A DNA stretch of 64,000 bases from positions 14,642,627-14,706,626 of the forward strand of contig CM055748.1 of NCBI GenBank assembly GCA_029465975.1, in the 5' to 3' direction. The position numbers were made by a program, and so were the translations under genes. Numbering within the stretch: position 1 is the stretch's first letter; each line of letters begins with the position of its first letter. The notes under the pieces are model-generated. The model was not told the DNA's origin and did no database searches. It saw only the letters and a list, made by a program, of their open reading frames with translations. The stretch is from Dallia pectoralis (lineage: Eukaryota > Chordata > Actinopteri > Esociformes > Umbridae). Below are positions 46,082 to 56,936 of the stretch, one piece after another.

Positions 46082-47367
46082 TAGGGCCGGGAATTTATTA
46101 AAAAAAATAACAAATTAATCGCACAATCCTGTGATTCATCGCGATTCATCGCATTTTCCCCAAGTTGTTTGAAACACTGAAATAAATCAATGAACACAAT
46201 TAAGTATATTTTAAATACATTAGTCTCTCCTGTGAACAATACAGAATAGTCATCTCATCTTCAACCGCTTATCCGGGGTCGGGTCGCGGGGGTAACAGCT
46301 CTAGCAGGGGACCCCAAACTTCCCTTTCCCGGGCAACATTAGCCAGCTCTGACTGGGGAATCCCGAGGCGTTCCCGCTCCATTGTTCCCTCACTCGCGAA
46401 CAAGACCCCCGTGGTACTTGAACTCCTTCACTTGGAGTAAGGACTCATTCCCTAGCCGGAGTAGGCACTCCACCGGTTTCCTGCTGAGAGTCATGGCCTC
46501 AGATTTAGAGGTGCTAACCCTCATCCCAGCCGCTTCACACTCGGCTGCGAACCGATCCAGTGAGTGCTGAAGGTCACCGACCGATGAGGCCGTACAGAAT
46601 AGTCATTCTTATCAAATATAGCAACTTTATAAACAAAGTGTTGAAGTGCAAGTTATGTATTTAAACCCTGAAGGTTATCAACAATACTGGATCATCTTGG
46701 CAATAGTCCAAATGAAATAAAACATTTTCAAAAACAAAATGACAAAGTGTGAGGTGACACCATCAATGTCAAAGATAGATTATTTTAGAACTTAAGCCTA
46801 TAGGCCAAAATAATTGCACTACATGTAAAGTTGCCAGATTAATTTTAAAGAAGTCTATAACAGCCTTGGTAATATGAATGACAAACAGAATGAAGTGAAA
46901 TTAAGTTTGGTGATGTCGGGTTGGTTAGGGTCTCCATGAGAGTGACGTTCTCTGCTTTCTCCAGCAGGTTATGTCTCAAAACAATCGTTTTAGAGGGTAG
47001 ATTGTATGATGCAATTGGAATGTTTTATTTCAGTCCCTCAACTTCTGTGTTTATTGGGCGGCAGTTTCTATCTATTTATCTAAAACATCGGTTAACGGCT
47101 ACTTGTTTGTTCAAAAGCCCGATTTGGCGCACCGTACTGCAGTAACGCGGATTGGCAGATTGCAACATCAATAATGATCGGGTGTTTCTGTCCTATATAC
47201 TCTCTAGTAACGTAAATAATGACCCTGTGTTTTCCTTTTATATGATAAACTAAAGACGAGCTGCTTCTATGGTATTTGAATTCAGCTTTGCAAACCGAAA
47301 CCGAAACTTAATAAAGTGGGGCGTTAATTGCGTTAAATTATTATTATTGTTAAATATCCCAGCCCTA
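46082..47367. mobile_element. hAT-like element carrying an RTE fragment
   Basis: Ends TAGGGCCGGGA and TCCCAGCCCTA. Flanking 8-mers GGTTTTCT (46074-46081) and GTTTTTCT (47368-47375) match at seven positions. Subterminal CGCGATTCATCGCATT motifs. No transposase recognised. Confidence 0.7.
46254..46593 (-). mobile_element. RTE LINE fragment with internal deletion and 13-bp target duplication
   Basis: ACAGAATAGTCAT at 46241-46253 and 46594-46606. The insert is the reverse complement of the RTE 3' end (tail, PRPDPG, then a jump) joined to the block around FASEGT and MRVSTSKSEAM; the part between, roughly 37490-37900 in the copy at 35115, is missing. Confidence 0.88.
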
Positions 47368-47539
47368 GTTTTTCTATTTGGTAGTATACTTAAAAGTTCA
47401 AGTAAGTTAACTATTTTCTAAATGTACTTTTTGAAAGTATATCATAAGTAAACTAAAAGTGTGCTACCCATTTTGTAGTATACTTATAGTATACTTGAAT
47501 ATACTTTTTTTTCGTAAGGGCTATCTACTATAAGTACCT

Positions 47540-48850
47540 GGGGTATTAAGACAGAGGTTATAGCTCTCTATAAGTACAGGAGGTGGTCCACCAAGGTCTT
47601 ATAGGGTATATAGACAGAGGTTATAGCTCTCTATAAGTACAGGAGGTGGTCCACCCAGGTCTTATAGGATATATAGACAGAGGTTATAGCTCTATATAAG
47701 TACAGGAGGTGGTCCACCCAGGTCTTATAGGGTATATAGACAGAGGTTATAGCTCTCTATAAGTACAGGGGGTGGTCCACCCAGGTCTTATATAGGGTAT
47801 ATAGACAGAGGTTATAGCTCTCTATAAGTACAGGAGGTGGTCCACCCAGGTCTTATAGGGTATATAGACAGAGGTTATAGCTCTCTATAAGTACAGGAGG
47901 TGGTCCACCCAGGTCTTAAGGGTATATAGACAGAGGTTATAACTCTCTATAAGTACAGGGGGTGGTCCACTCAGGTCTTAGGGTATATAGACATAGGTTA
48001 TAGCTCTCTATAAGTACAGGGGGTGGTCCACCCAGGTCTTATAGGGTATATAGACAGAGGTTATAACTCTCTATAAGTACAGGGGGTGGTCCACTCAGGT
48101 CTTAGGGTATATAGACAGAGGTTATAACTCTCTATAAGTACAGGGGGTGGTCCACTCAGGTCTTAGGGTATATAGACAGAGGTTATAACTCTCTATAAGT
48201 ACAGGGGGTGGTCCACTCAGGTCTTAGGGTATATAGACAGAGGTTATAGCTCTCTATAAGTACAGGAGGTGGTCCACCCAGGTCTTAAGGGTATATAGAC
48301 AGAGGTTATAACTCTCTATAAGTACAGGGGGTGGTCCACTCAGGTCTTAGGGTATATAGACAGAGGTTATAGCTCTCTATAAGTACAGGAGGTGGTCCAC
48401 CCAGGTCTTATAGGGTATATAGACAGAGGTTATAGCTCTCCATAAGTACAGGAGGTGGTCCACCCAGGTCTTAGGGTATATAGACAGAGGTTATAGCTCT
48501 CCATAAGTACAGAAGGTGGTCCACCCAGGTCTTATAGGATATATAGACAGAGGTTATAGCTCTCCATAAGTACAGGAGGTGGTCCACCCAGGTCTTATCT
48601 AGGGTATATAGACAGAGGTTATAGATCTCTATAAGTACAGGAGGTGGTCCACCCAGGTCCTATCTAGGGTATATAGACAGAGGTTATAGCTCTCTATAAG
48701 TACAGGAGGTGGTCCACCCAGGGCTTATCTAGGGTATATAGACAGAGGTTATAGATCTCTATAAGTACAGGAGGTGGTCCACCCAGGTCTTATCTAGGGT
48801 ATATAGACAGAGGTTATAGCTCTGTATCTACAATAAGTACAGGAGGTGGT
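47540..48850. repeat. About 62-67-bp minisatellite, about 20 units
   Basis: Unit: GGTATATAGACAGAGGTTAT, AGCTCTCTATAAGTACAGGA, GGTGGTCCACCCAGGTCTTA, with length changes mainly at the TATAGG / TATCTAGG joint. Variants AACTCTC with CCACTCAGG cluster in the centre. It directly abuts the AGTATACTT element. Confidence 0.95.
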
Positions 48851-49340
48851 CCACTGTGGTGGAAACTATTTAGCAGTACTCTTACAGGTAGGATTCAAGA
48901 GACAAAAATGTTCTTCCACAATTATGTTTATTATAGAATGTTAAAGAACAATACATCTCTTATGAGATGGAGAAATCCACATCCAGTCTCTAAGACCAGA
49001 CATGAACCTCTAACCAGACCAAACAGTTGTTCAGTATTATGTAGGTTTAGACAGGAAGACAGTTGGTCAGTTTCACAATCAGTCACCCCCTCTGGTCCAT
49101 TATCTCCAAATACTTGCCACATTCCTTTCTCTGTGCCCTTTGACTTAAACAACAGATGTAAGACTGAGTAATTACAACCAAAACACAACCCCCTACATTA
49201 GCTCTTACTTCTGAGAGAGAACTTATCTCCAACATTAACTAACCAATTAAAAAAATGTACAGTACAAAGCTCTAAACAAAAGACAGAATGCACAACCCAC
49301 ATGGACCAACACGAACAGCACTTGAAATAAACAAAAAGGA
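48851..49340. other. Unassigned stretch
   Basis: Open frames on both strands around 48908-49188 overlap and lack motifs. I cannot assign it. Confidence 0.35.
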
Positions 49341-49588
49341 TACAGTATCTCACAAAAGTGAGTACACCCCTCACATTTTTGTAAATTATTGATTATATAT
49401 CTTCCTGTGACAACACATAATCGCTGGCAACAAAAGTGAGTACACCCCTAAGTGAAAATGTCGAAATTGGGCCCAATTAGCCATTTTCTCTCCCCGGGGT
49501 CACGTTAGTGTTACAAGGTCTCAGGTGTGACTGGGGAGCAGGTGTGTTAAATTCTGTGTTATCGCTCTCACACTCATACTGGTCACTG
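49341..49588 (-). mobile_element. Tc1-like transposon end, truncated
   Basis: CAGTATCTCACAAAAGTGAG begins the terminal repeat; the inner copy AAAAGTGAGTACACCCCTAA and the spacer with GGTCTCAGGTGTGACTGGGG follow. Only the first 250 bp are present, ending before the transposase. Confidence 0.82.
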
Positions 49589-50780
49589 GATGTTCAAAAT
49601 TGATTTTATTGTCATTGAAGAATGGAATGCCATTTGCATCCAACCAAAAGTGCAAAAGAGTAGTGAAAAAATGATATTCCGGGCTGTGTGTCAATGAGCG
49701 AATGTATGAATAAACTGAGTGCTGTCAAATGAACGCAGCTCCACACAATGTGTTGTTTGGTCTAACCATTCACACTAGTTATCTATGTGTAATACGTACG
49801 TGTATAAGTGCCCCTGCCTGCTCCCTAGTTTTGAGCTTCATTGTTGCGTGTCAGGACTTCTGTGTTGGTGAGTGTGCCATGTATCTGTTTGTGTTATTTA
49901 AAAGTTAAAGCACACTTTATTTTCAATCAATGTGGTTATGTTTTACCGTAAGATCGTTGTGTGTTTATTTAAAAAACCCTCAATGTGTGGTATCTTGCCT
50001 GCGCCTGGTTCTTGCTACCACACTACACCTTAAAAAAGATATTACTGACAGTAGGTCTCAAAATGTGTCGCTTTCAACTATTTCTATATCTATGTATGTT
50101 TCTAACCAAAATGTTTCTCTTCAACTTTCTAGTCTTCTAAACAAACTTCTGTCATACCAAAACACAAAAAAACTAAAAGCTCCCTAACAAAGAAACAGTT
50201 GGTCGTATTTTAGCAGAGGAGGCACAAATGTGACTGGCTGACTAGTGAGTATTGGTGACGGTAGATTAGTGGATGAAGGTGGAGCTGGTACTGGAGGTGT
50301 GATGATGAGAGCTGGTACCGCTCCACAGCATAAAACATCTGGGGAACCTAACAGGGATAGAACTTGTACAGCAATGTTGACCAGGGATATTTTGACCAGG
50401 AAGAGATTGATGGGTAAGTAAGCAGGCTCTAGGTAACAATGTAACAATGGGTTGTTACAGTGATAGTACAGCTCCCAAGTCCACCTAGATATTTGCACAT
50501 TTTGATAGTAAGTAAGTAACCACACTAGAAGCCAAATTCAAACAGTTAAATACCAAAGTGTTTGCAGGGACGGACAGAATAATACATACAGGGATATCAC
50601 ATAAAGCTGTATTCATCACAATAGTTAATGGTTAATAATCAACCTCTGGGTGTTTTGGGGGATGAAACCTCTTGACCCTCTGCCATACTCTCACAGACAT
50701 CCACATTGTTTTCCCAGTTTAATTTAATTGGTTAAAAGTTAGAAACAAGCTCCCGTTACAGGCATAAATCTATTAAAGAC
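49589..50780. other. Upstream region of the Fc-receptor-like gene, unassigned
   Basis: Holds a 113-codon minus-strand frame (50184-50525) with a Pro/Ser/Thr-rich stretch but no family signature. Promoter elements cannot be identified with confidence. Confidence 0.35.
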
Positions 50781-50874
50781 ATGGTTACAATAAATCAGAT
50801 TTTCCTTTCTCTCTTCATGACCTATTCTTCAGTGCTGAATATGCTGATCTGTTCTGGAAAAACCCAACGTGATG
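50781..50874 (+). CDS. Fc-receptor-like exon 1: signal peptide
   Basis: MVTINQIFLSLFMTYSSVLN and MLICSG form a leader, followed by KTQRD and donor GATG|GTGAGT. Confidence 0.78.
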
Positions 50875-53800
50875 GTGAGTATTTGCATCATAACCGTATA
50901 TTATGTTCAGTCACTTGTTCTTTTATCAATGATATTACCTTTATCTATCTATCACAGTATTCATTATCCCTCCATCATCTCTCTTCCTCTTTCCAGCTTC
51001 TGTCCTTGTCATTCCCAACAGATCTCAGTTCTTTAAATATGAGTCTGTCTCTCTGAGCTGTGTGGTTCTACAGGGGAACTCTGCCAGTTGGAGAGTAGTG
51101 AGGAACACGACAAAAACAGAAAATCAGGACTGTTCCTACTGGGGGGTGTTGAGAGAGTCTTCCTGTAACATCCTCTACACGTTCCCATCAGACAGTGGAG
51201 AGTACAGGTGTCAGTCTTGGTCTGGAGAACACAGCAATACTGTCAAAATCACAGTACATGGTATGTTATTAATCACCATCTACTAACATCACAGTACATG
51301 GTATGTTATTAATCACCATCTGTTGTCCAACCATCGGTTGTCAAATATTTTACTGTTTGCTGCCTACAGCGGCAGTGGCTCAGTGGGTTGAGTCGTTTGT
51401 CTATCAATCGGAAGTTTAGTGGTTCGATCCCCGGATAAAAGTGCTATATAAAAGTGCAGCATTTATGGAACATTTTCCCAAAACACATTCCCTCATTTGG
51501 TGTTTTGATTGTCATCCGGAAGAGACTCTATTATGAACACTCTCCAATCAGAAAGGATTTATAAAGTCACTGACATGATGCAATGAAGAAATATATATTA
51601 TCTATGTTGATTTATGTGTATTGATGTGTATATTTAATAATATTAAGATTTTTTTCACAAAGTGAGAAGGTTATTATGCATTTACATCAATGGACCATTT
51701 ACAGCAAACTCCTGTGTTTTCGAAAACAGTCTTATATATGAATAAAGCAAACAGTGACATCCTGTCTAAATATGACTTCTGTTTACAGGTGGTCATGTGA
51801 TCCTGGAGAGCCCCGCCCTTCCTGTGACTGAGGGACATTCTGTGACTCTGAACTGCAGATACCAGGAAACTCCTACTGACCTCACAGCTGATTTCTATAA
51901 AGATGGATCCTTCATCAGAACTGAGATTACAGGAGAGATGACCATCCCTGCTGTTAACAAGTCAGATGAAGGACTTTACAGCTGTAGAAATCCTGAACTA
52001 GGAGAATCACCAGAGAGCTGGATGACTGTGACAGGTGAGAATATGAACTAGTAGAATTACCAGATAGATGGATGACAGGTGAGAATATGAACTAGTAGAA
52101 TCACCAGATAAATGGATGACAGGTGAGAATATGAACTAGTAGAATCACCAGATAGATGGATGACAGGTGAGAATATGAACTAGTAGAATCACCAGATAGA
52201 TGGATGACAGGTGAGAATATGAACTAGTAGAATCACCAGATAGATGGATGACAGGTGATAATATGAACTAGTAGAATCACCAGATAGATGGATGACAGGT
52301 GAGAATATGAACTAGTAGATGGATGACTGGTGAGAATATGAACTAGTAGAATCACCAGATAGATGGATGACAGGTGAGAATATGAACAATAGAATCACCA
52401 GATAGATGGATGACAGGTGAGAATATGAACTAGTAGAATCACCAGATAGATGGATGACAGGTGAGAATATGAACTAGTAGAATTACCAGATAGATGGATG
52501 ACAGGTGAGAATATGAACTAGTAGAATCACCAGATAGATGGATGACAGGTGAGAATATGAACTAGTAGAATCACCAGATAGATGGATGACAGGTGATAAT
52601 ATGAACTAGTAGAATCACCAGATAGATGGATGACAGGTGATAATATGAACTAGTAGAATCACCAGATAGATGGATGACAGGTGAGAATATGAACTAGTAG
52701 AATCACCAGATAGATGGATGACAGGTGAGAATATGAACTAGTAGAATCACCAGATAGATGGATGACAGGTGAGAGTATGAACTAGTAGAATCACCAGATA
52801 GATGGATGACAGGTGAGAATATGAACTAGTAGAATCACCAGGTGTGAATTTTAGATCAGTGAGAATCATTAAAGTTTCTTCATATAATACATGTTTTAGT
52901 TGTCATTTTTATTTATTGTGATGTTGTTCTTTGTGTTTTATAGATCTTCCTAGAAGTCCTTCTCCTTCTTACTCCACACCACCTACCTCTTCTCATTCCT
53001 CCTCTCTCCTCCTTCCTCTCTCTGTGTTGGGAGCAGCTTGTCTGTGTATCTTTCTGGTCATTCTACTGTTCCTGGTCCTGAAGAATAAAGGTGTGATATT
53101 TAACATATCAACAAATTGCAACTAGTCAGTTAATGTATCTAGTAACATATGGCACATAACACCACACCTGCTGCTTCTCATTACCTTATCCTAAACCTGT
53201 GTTCCTAATCAATGTCCTTAATTTGGTTTCAGTATTATTTTTGACTTTATATATATTTAACATAACACCACTGACCTGCTGTTTCTCATTACCTTATCAC
53301 AAACCTGTGTTCCTAATCACTGTCCTTAATTTGGTTTCAGTATTATTTTTGACTTTATATATATTTAACATAACACCACTGACCTGCTGTTTCTCATTAC
53401 CTTATCACAAACCTGTGTTCCTAATCACTGTCCTTAATTTGGTTTCAGTATTATTTTTGACTTTATATATATTTAACATAACACCACTGACCTGCTGTTT
53501 CTCATTACCTTATCACAAACCTGTGTTCCTAATCACTGTCCTTAATTTGGTTTCAGTATTATTTTTGACTTTATATATATTTAACATAACGCCACTGACC
53601 TGCTGCTTCTCATTACCTTATCCTAAACCTGTGTTCCTAATCAATGTCCTTATTTTAGTTTCTAATTATTTTTGACAATTTAACATAACACCACACCTCC
53701 TTCATTTTAAACCTGTTTCTAATCAATGTCCTTATTTTAGTTTCAGTATTATTTTTGACTTTATATATATTTAACATAACACCACACCTGCTGCTTCTCA

Positions 53801-55302
53801 TTAGCATATCCTAAACCTGTGTTCCTAATCAATGTCCTTATTTTAGTTTCAGTATTATTTTTGACTTTATATATATTTAACATAACACCACACCTGCTGC
53901 TTCTCATTACCATATCCTAAACCTGTGTTCCTAATCAATGTCCTTATTTTAGTTTCAGTATTATTTTTGACTTTATATATATTTAATATAACACCACTGA
54001 CCTGCTGCTTCTGTACAAAAACATCTACTGATGCTCCTGGACACATCTTCAGTGATGTTCCTGGAATCATTGGGTGTTTCGGGTCTTTCAACATCATACA
54101 CCCTCCTCCAGGCGACCCAGCTGAGGCTGATCAGACCCCAGCTTGTGTCCAGTTGGCTTCATCTAGCTACTTTGGCCCCCATGGATCTCCTCTCTTGAGC
54201 CATAGCCATCTTGAGGCTTTCTCTGCCACTTCGGTGGTATTATGAATGGCTCTTCTCCTCCTCACTCCATCGATGCCTAACAGACTGAAGGCTCTGGACA
54301 AGGATCGGGCTGCAAAGCCCCTGCATCCGACCTTTATTGGAAGACACCTTGCTCTCCATCCGGCTTGTCGACACTCGCTAACCAGTCCCTCGTACTTGGC
54401 GAGCTTCCTTTCAAAGGCCTCTTCCAGGCGGTTTTCCCAAGGGACTGTTAGCTCCAACAGAACCACTTGTCTGCTGGCCTCTGAAAAGAGAACAACAGAA
54501 CAACTTCCCAAACCTGTGTTCCTGATCACTGTCCTTATTTTGGTTTCAGTATTATAAAAGTATGTATTCAAACACCGGTGCTCTGGTGTGGTTATGGAGA
54601 AAGATGTGTCTCCAGAGCGCCAATTGTACAGGCTGCACGAAGTCAACAGGCTGATAGGGCGCTCTCAGTGTGTGCATACAGGCTGCACAAAGTCTGTGTC
54701 AACTCAATTCTACATTGTGTCTACATTCATGAAGATAATTACGATTTTTTTTTGCAGCGGGTAACGACGAGTCCATTGTTAATGTAGCGGAGTAAAAGTA
54801 CAGATATATTGTTTTAGAAGTAGTGAAGTAAAAATAAAAGTCGACAGAAATATAAAAACACAAGTAAAGTACATATACTCCCAAAAACTACTTAAGTATT
54901 GTAACAAAGTATTATTATAGTATTATTATACACCACTGCTTCTCATTACCATATCTCAAACCTGTGTTCCTAATCACTGTCCTTATTTTAGTTTCAGTAT
55001 TATTTTTGACTTTATATATATTTAACATAACGCCACTGACCTGCTGCTTCTCATTAGCATATCACAAACCTGTGTTCCTAATCACTGTCCTTGTTTTTGT
55101 TCCTTCATCCCTCAATTGTCACTCATTATATAAATTCCTAGTTGACATTGTAGTTTTTATATCCTTGTTTAAAGTTTTTTTTTACTTTAATCATTGCTAA
55201 TACAATCTAATTATTTGTATAATTGTTAGGTGCCACACCCAAACCCATAGACTTGATCTACACTGATGTTAGGATCAAACCAAAAGAAAAGAGAGGTACA
55301 CA

Positions 55303-55371
<69 letters not shown>

Positions 55372-55519
55372 CACCAGGGCCCTGGTTCAAACTTTTAGTT
55401 GTGATAAAACATTAATACATTTACGTCAAATTGTATTGTCCTTATTTCTTCAACCCTCCGTCTTGTCTCTACAGAGGCTGATCCAGTCTACTCTGAAGTA
55501 AAGAAATGTAAATCAACAG
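50781..55519 (+). CDS. Fc-receptor-like / inhibitory IgSF receptor
   Basis: Six exons, every junction phase 1: 50781-50874 signal, 50997-51260 Ig1, 51789-52034 Ig2, 52944-53090 stalk and transmembrane, 55230-55295 and 55475-55519 cytoplasmic. Donors and acceptors are all GT-AG. The 287-codon product is a type I membrane protein with two Ig domains of Fc-receptor-like type, a helix ending LVLKNK, then LIYTDV (fits the ITIM consensus) and VYSEV (tyrosine motif with Pro at -2, so atypical). Fish Fc-receptor-like proteins with such tails are thought to dampen leukocyte activation; the ligand is unknown. The last exon is uncertain (see 62242). Introns are inflated by minisatellites and transposons. 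Confidence 0.85.
50997..51260 (+). CDS. Fc-receptor-like exon 2: first Ig domain
   Basis: 88 residues after TTTCCAG. Core disulfide SLSCVV...YRCQSW, Trp in ASWRVV, and DSGEYRC. Extra cysteines in QDCSYW and SSCNIL suggest a second bridge. Ends TVHG at donor CATG|GTATGT. Confidence 0.85.
51364..51480 (+). mobile_element. tRNA-derived SINE
   Basis: AGTGGCTCAGTGGGTTGAGT (A-box region) and GGTTCGATCCCCGG (B box) about 37 bases on, then a tRNA-unrelated body with GTGCTATATAAAAGTGCAGC. In intron 2 of the Fc-receptor-like gene. Confidence 0.72.
51789..52034 (+). CDS. Fc-receptor-like exon 3: second Ig domain
   Basis: 82 residues. VILESPALPVTEGHSVTLNC, then ADFYKDGSFI, DEGLYSCRNP and ESWMTVTG. This is the classic Fc-receptor D2 pattern. 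Its donor ACAG|GTGAGAATATG is the seed of the array in the next intron. Confidence 0.9.
52035..52845. repeat. 44-bp minisatellite made of exon-3 end and its splice donor
   Basis: About 18 units of GATGGATGACAGGTGAGAAT plus ATGAACTAGTAGAATCACCA and GATA. Each carries ACAG|GTGAGAAT, the exon's donor. Variants include GTGATAAT and a unit shortened by internal deletion. Confidence 0.95.
52944..53090 (+). CDS. Fc-receptor-like exon 4: stalk and transmembrane
   Basis: Ser/Pro/Thr-rich stalk (SPSPSYSTPPTSSHSS), then LLLPLSVLGAACLCIFLVIL and LFLVLKNK. Acceptor TTTTATAG, donor AAAG|GTGTGA. Confidence 0.85.
53150..54000. repeat. 108-bp tandem repeat in intron 4
   Basis: About seven units, the central four nearly identical; period 108 (TAACATAACACC at 53258 and 53366). 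The unit includes CTTATCACAAACCTGTGTTC, AATTTGGTTTCAG and TTGACTTTATATATATTTAA. As 108 is 36 codons, a 158-codon frame stays open. Partial copies recur at 54508-54556 and 54940-55100. Confidence 0.93.
54012..54505 (-). pseudogene. Retroelement C-terminal fragment inserted in the 108-bp array
   Basis: Minus strand: RQVVLLELTVPWENRLEEAF, ERKLAKYEGL, GWRARCLPIKVGCRGFAARS and ASRWLWLKRGDPWG. This is a recurrent fish retrotransposon C-terminus whose exact clade I cannot name. It splits the 108-bp array. Confidence 0.6.
54765..54935. mobile_element. Possible hAT-type MITE fragment
   Basis: GGAGTAAAAGTACAGATATA, AGTGAAGTAAAAATAAAAGT and AAGTAAAGTACATATACTCC are words of a fish hAT-type MITE. The ends are unclear. 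Confidence 0.4.
55230..55295 (+). CDS. Fc-receptor-like exon 5: ITIM-like cytoplasmic exon
   Basis: GATPKPIDLIYTDVRIKPKE: LIYTDV fits (I/V/L/S)xYxx(L/V/I). Acceptor TTGTTAG, donor GAGAG|GTACAC. A (CA)n tract starts a few bases into the next intron. Confidence 0.72.
55304..55369. repeat. (CA)n microsatellite
   Basis: An uninterrupted CA run of about 33 repeats in intron 5 of the Fc-receptor-like gene. Confidence 0.97.
55475..55519 (+). CDS. Fc-receptor-like exon 6: second tyrosine motif
   Basis: EADPVYSEVKKCKST. VYSEV resembles ITIM/ITSM tyrosine sites but has Pro at -2. Acceptor CTCTACAG, donor ACAG|GTACAT. Confidence 0.68.
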
Positions 55520-55825
55520 GTACATGTTCACCCCATAACATACAAGCAATATATATTTCCACTGCAAAAACACACCGAACCCCTATAACCACAAAACTAA
55601 TGCAAATGTATTCCTTAAAATCCCTGTCTTAAAATGTCTCTGTCAAGATACAATCAACCTCAAGCTGTGAACATTTAGAGAAACCAGCGTTGGTGCAAAG
55701 ATGAGCTTGAGGGTTAAGTCTAGTATTCTACTGCATGTAATTTTACATTTTTTAAATAATAGTTTAATATGTCACAGGCTTAGCTCTTATACAAATACAT
55801 GGTATTCAATTGAAAATGGAGAGTT

Positions 55826-56172
55826 TGTCACGATTGTGTTGGTGAGGGATGTGTTCTACACTGCTTGTAGGGGTGGGTTTCTATTCTGAGATCTTTTTTG
55901 CTTAATGCTCACAGCTGGGGTGAATTAGCTATTACTTGGGTTATTTAAGGTTAAAGGGAATTTCACTAGGTTGTCGGTTATTGTGTCAAGTCATGGTCAT
56001 GTATGTGGTGAGCGTTTATCGTGTTATTGTTTTGTATGATTAGTTGTCGCTATTGTTAGCTCACTTTTATTTTCAGTATACATGTTTTTGTTAATGTTTA
56101 ATAGATACCACAAACGTCTTTAGTAGCTCTGCGTGTGGCTTTCTTGGCACTACACCACCTGGGTGCCTGACA
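55826..56172 (+). mobile_element. Ty3/gypsy solo LTR with GAGTT duplication
   Basis: GAGTT at 55821-55825 and 56173-56177. Starts TGTCACGATTG, ends GGGTGCCTGACA. Related to the LTR at 39137. No internal region. Confidence 0.88.
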
Positions 56173-56379
56173 GAGTTTAGCATTTTGAATTCATAACATA
56201 GCATTTAGTGTAACGAATACTCTGCACAGTTTAGAATACTCTGCAGCCCCTAGTTGACTCTGGCACTCCGTCTCGTCTCTGTACTAACTGCTGGTAAAAG
56301 TGTGATGTCAGCAAACGCACCCCACAGTCACAACTGAGCCAAATCAGTTAATTGTATTGTGTGTATGTTGTTTGACACC

Positions 56380-56917
56380 TGTTACGCCCCTCTTGCTCTC
56401 CCTGTCTCTTTCTTTGTGTTATGTAGGGCACAGTGTGGGCATCACTAATGCCAAAAGGAGAGGAGAACATGTTGTTTGTAGGGCACAGTGTGGGCATCAC
56501 TAATGCCAAAAGGAGAGGAGAACATGTTGTTTGTAGGGCATAGTGTGGGCATCACATGTATTTATTTGCTGATTGGAGACAGGTGGAGCTGAGAGGGTTG
56601 TTTGGGTGACGGGTTGCACCTGTGGGTGGAGCCAGCCAGGAGATAAAAGTTCCTCTCTCTTATCTTCCCAAGTGCCATTTTGATTTGTACTTGGTTAGAA
56701 AATGCTTGTATTGTTAGGTACACCTACAACACTTACACATCTTACATTCACCCATGCATTTCTATAACACTCCTCATATGTCTACTATCACACTTCACCA
56801 GTTAATTCTTCTTTGTAAGTTTACATTTTGTTAATTATACAATAAACATTTGTTATTCTTTTAAAGCCAACGTGTGGACTCCCTTGTTTGTCACTATCTA
56901 TGAGCTAGGTTGTGACA
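56380..56917 (+). mobile_element. 5' LTR of the gypsy element
   Basis: TGTTACGCCCCTCTTGC to GGTTGTGACA. Contains two full and one partial copy of a segment of about 57 bp with TAGGGCACAGTGTGGGCATC, and AATAAACATTTG near 56840. Confidence 0.72.
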
Positions 56918-56919
56918 AA

Positions 56920-56936
56920 TGGGGGCTCATCCGGGA
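56920..56936 (+). promoter_or_regulatory. Primer-binding site, tRNA-Pro type
   Basis: TGGGGGCTCATCCGGGA, two bases after the LTR. It matches the 3' end complement of tRNA-Pro with one difference. Confidence 0.75.

Larger units (their letters stand above)
43734..47520. mobile_element. Long TIR element rich in AGTATACTT words
   Basis: Ends CCCTTACGAAAAAAAAGTAT and its reverse complement at 47501-47520 are identical, followed inward on both sides by dense AAGTATACTT/AAGTACTT repeats. Flanking CTATGCTCT and CTATCTACT are an imperfect 9-bp match, which would suit a Mutator-like element, but this is weak. It contains a spliced acidic ORF on the minus strand and a later hAT. Confidence 0.75.

Noticed and set aside
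47540..48850. CRISPR-like regular array
   Set aside because: Units are contiguous with no unique spacers; this is a eukaryotic minisatellite. The same holds for the arrays at 14150, 52035 and 59190.
50184..50525. 113-codon minus-strand ORF upstream of the Fc-receptor-like gene
   Set aside because: Pro/Ser/Thr-rich tail but no recognisable domain, no splice context and no repeat; not enough to call a gene.
51364..51440. tRNA gene
   Set aside because: A and B box-like motifs exist, but no cloverleaf with a proper acceptor stem forms; it continues into a SINE body.
53199..53675. 158-codon hydrophobic ORF suggesting a multi-pass membrane protein
   Set aside because: It is a 36-codon tandem unit inside an intron, with no start or splice support as a stand-alone gene.
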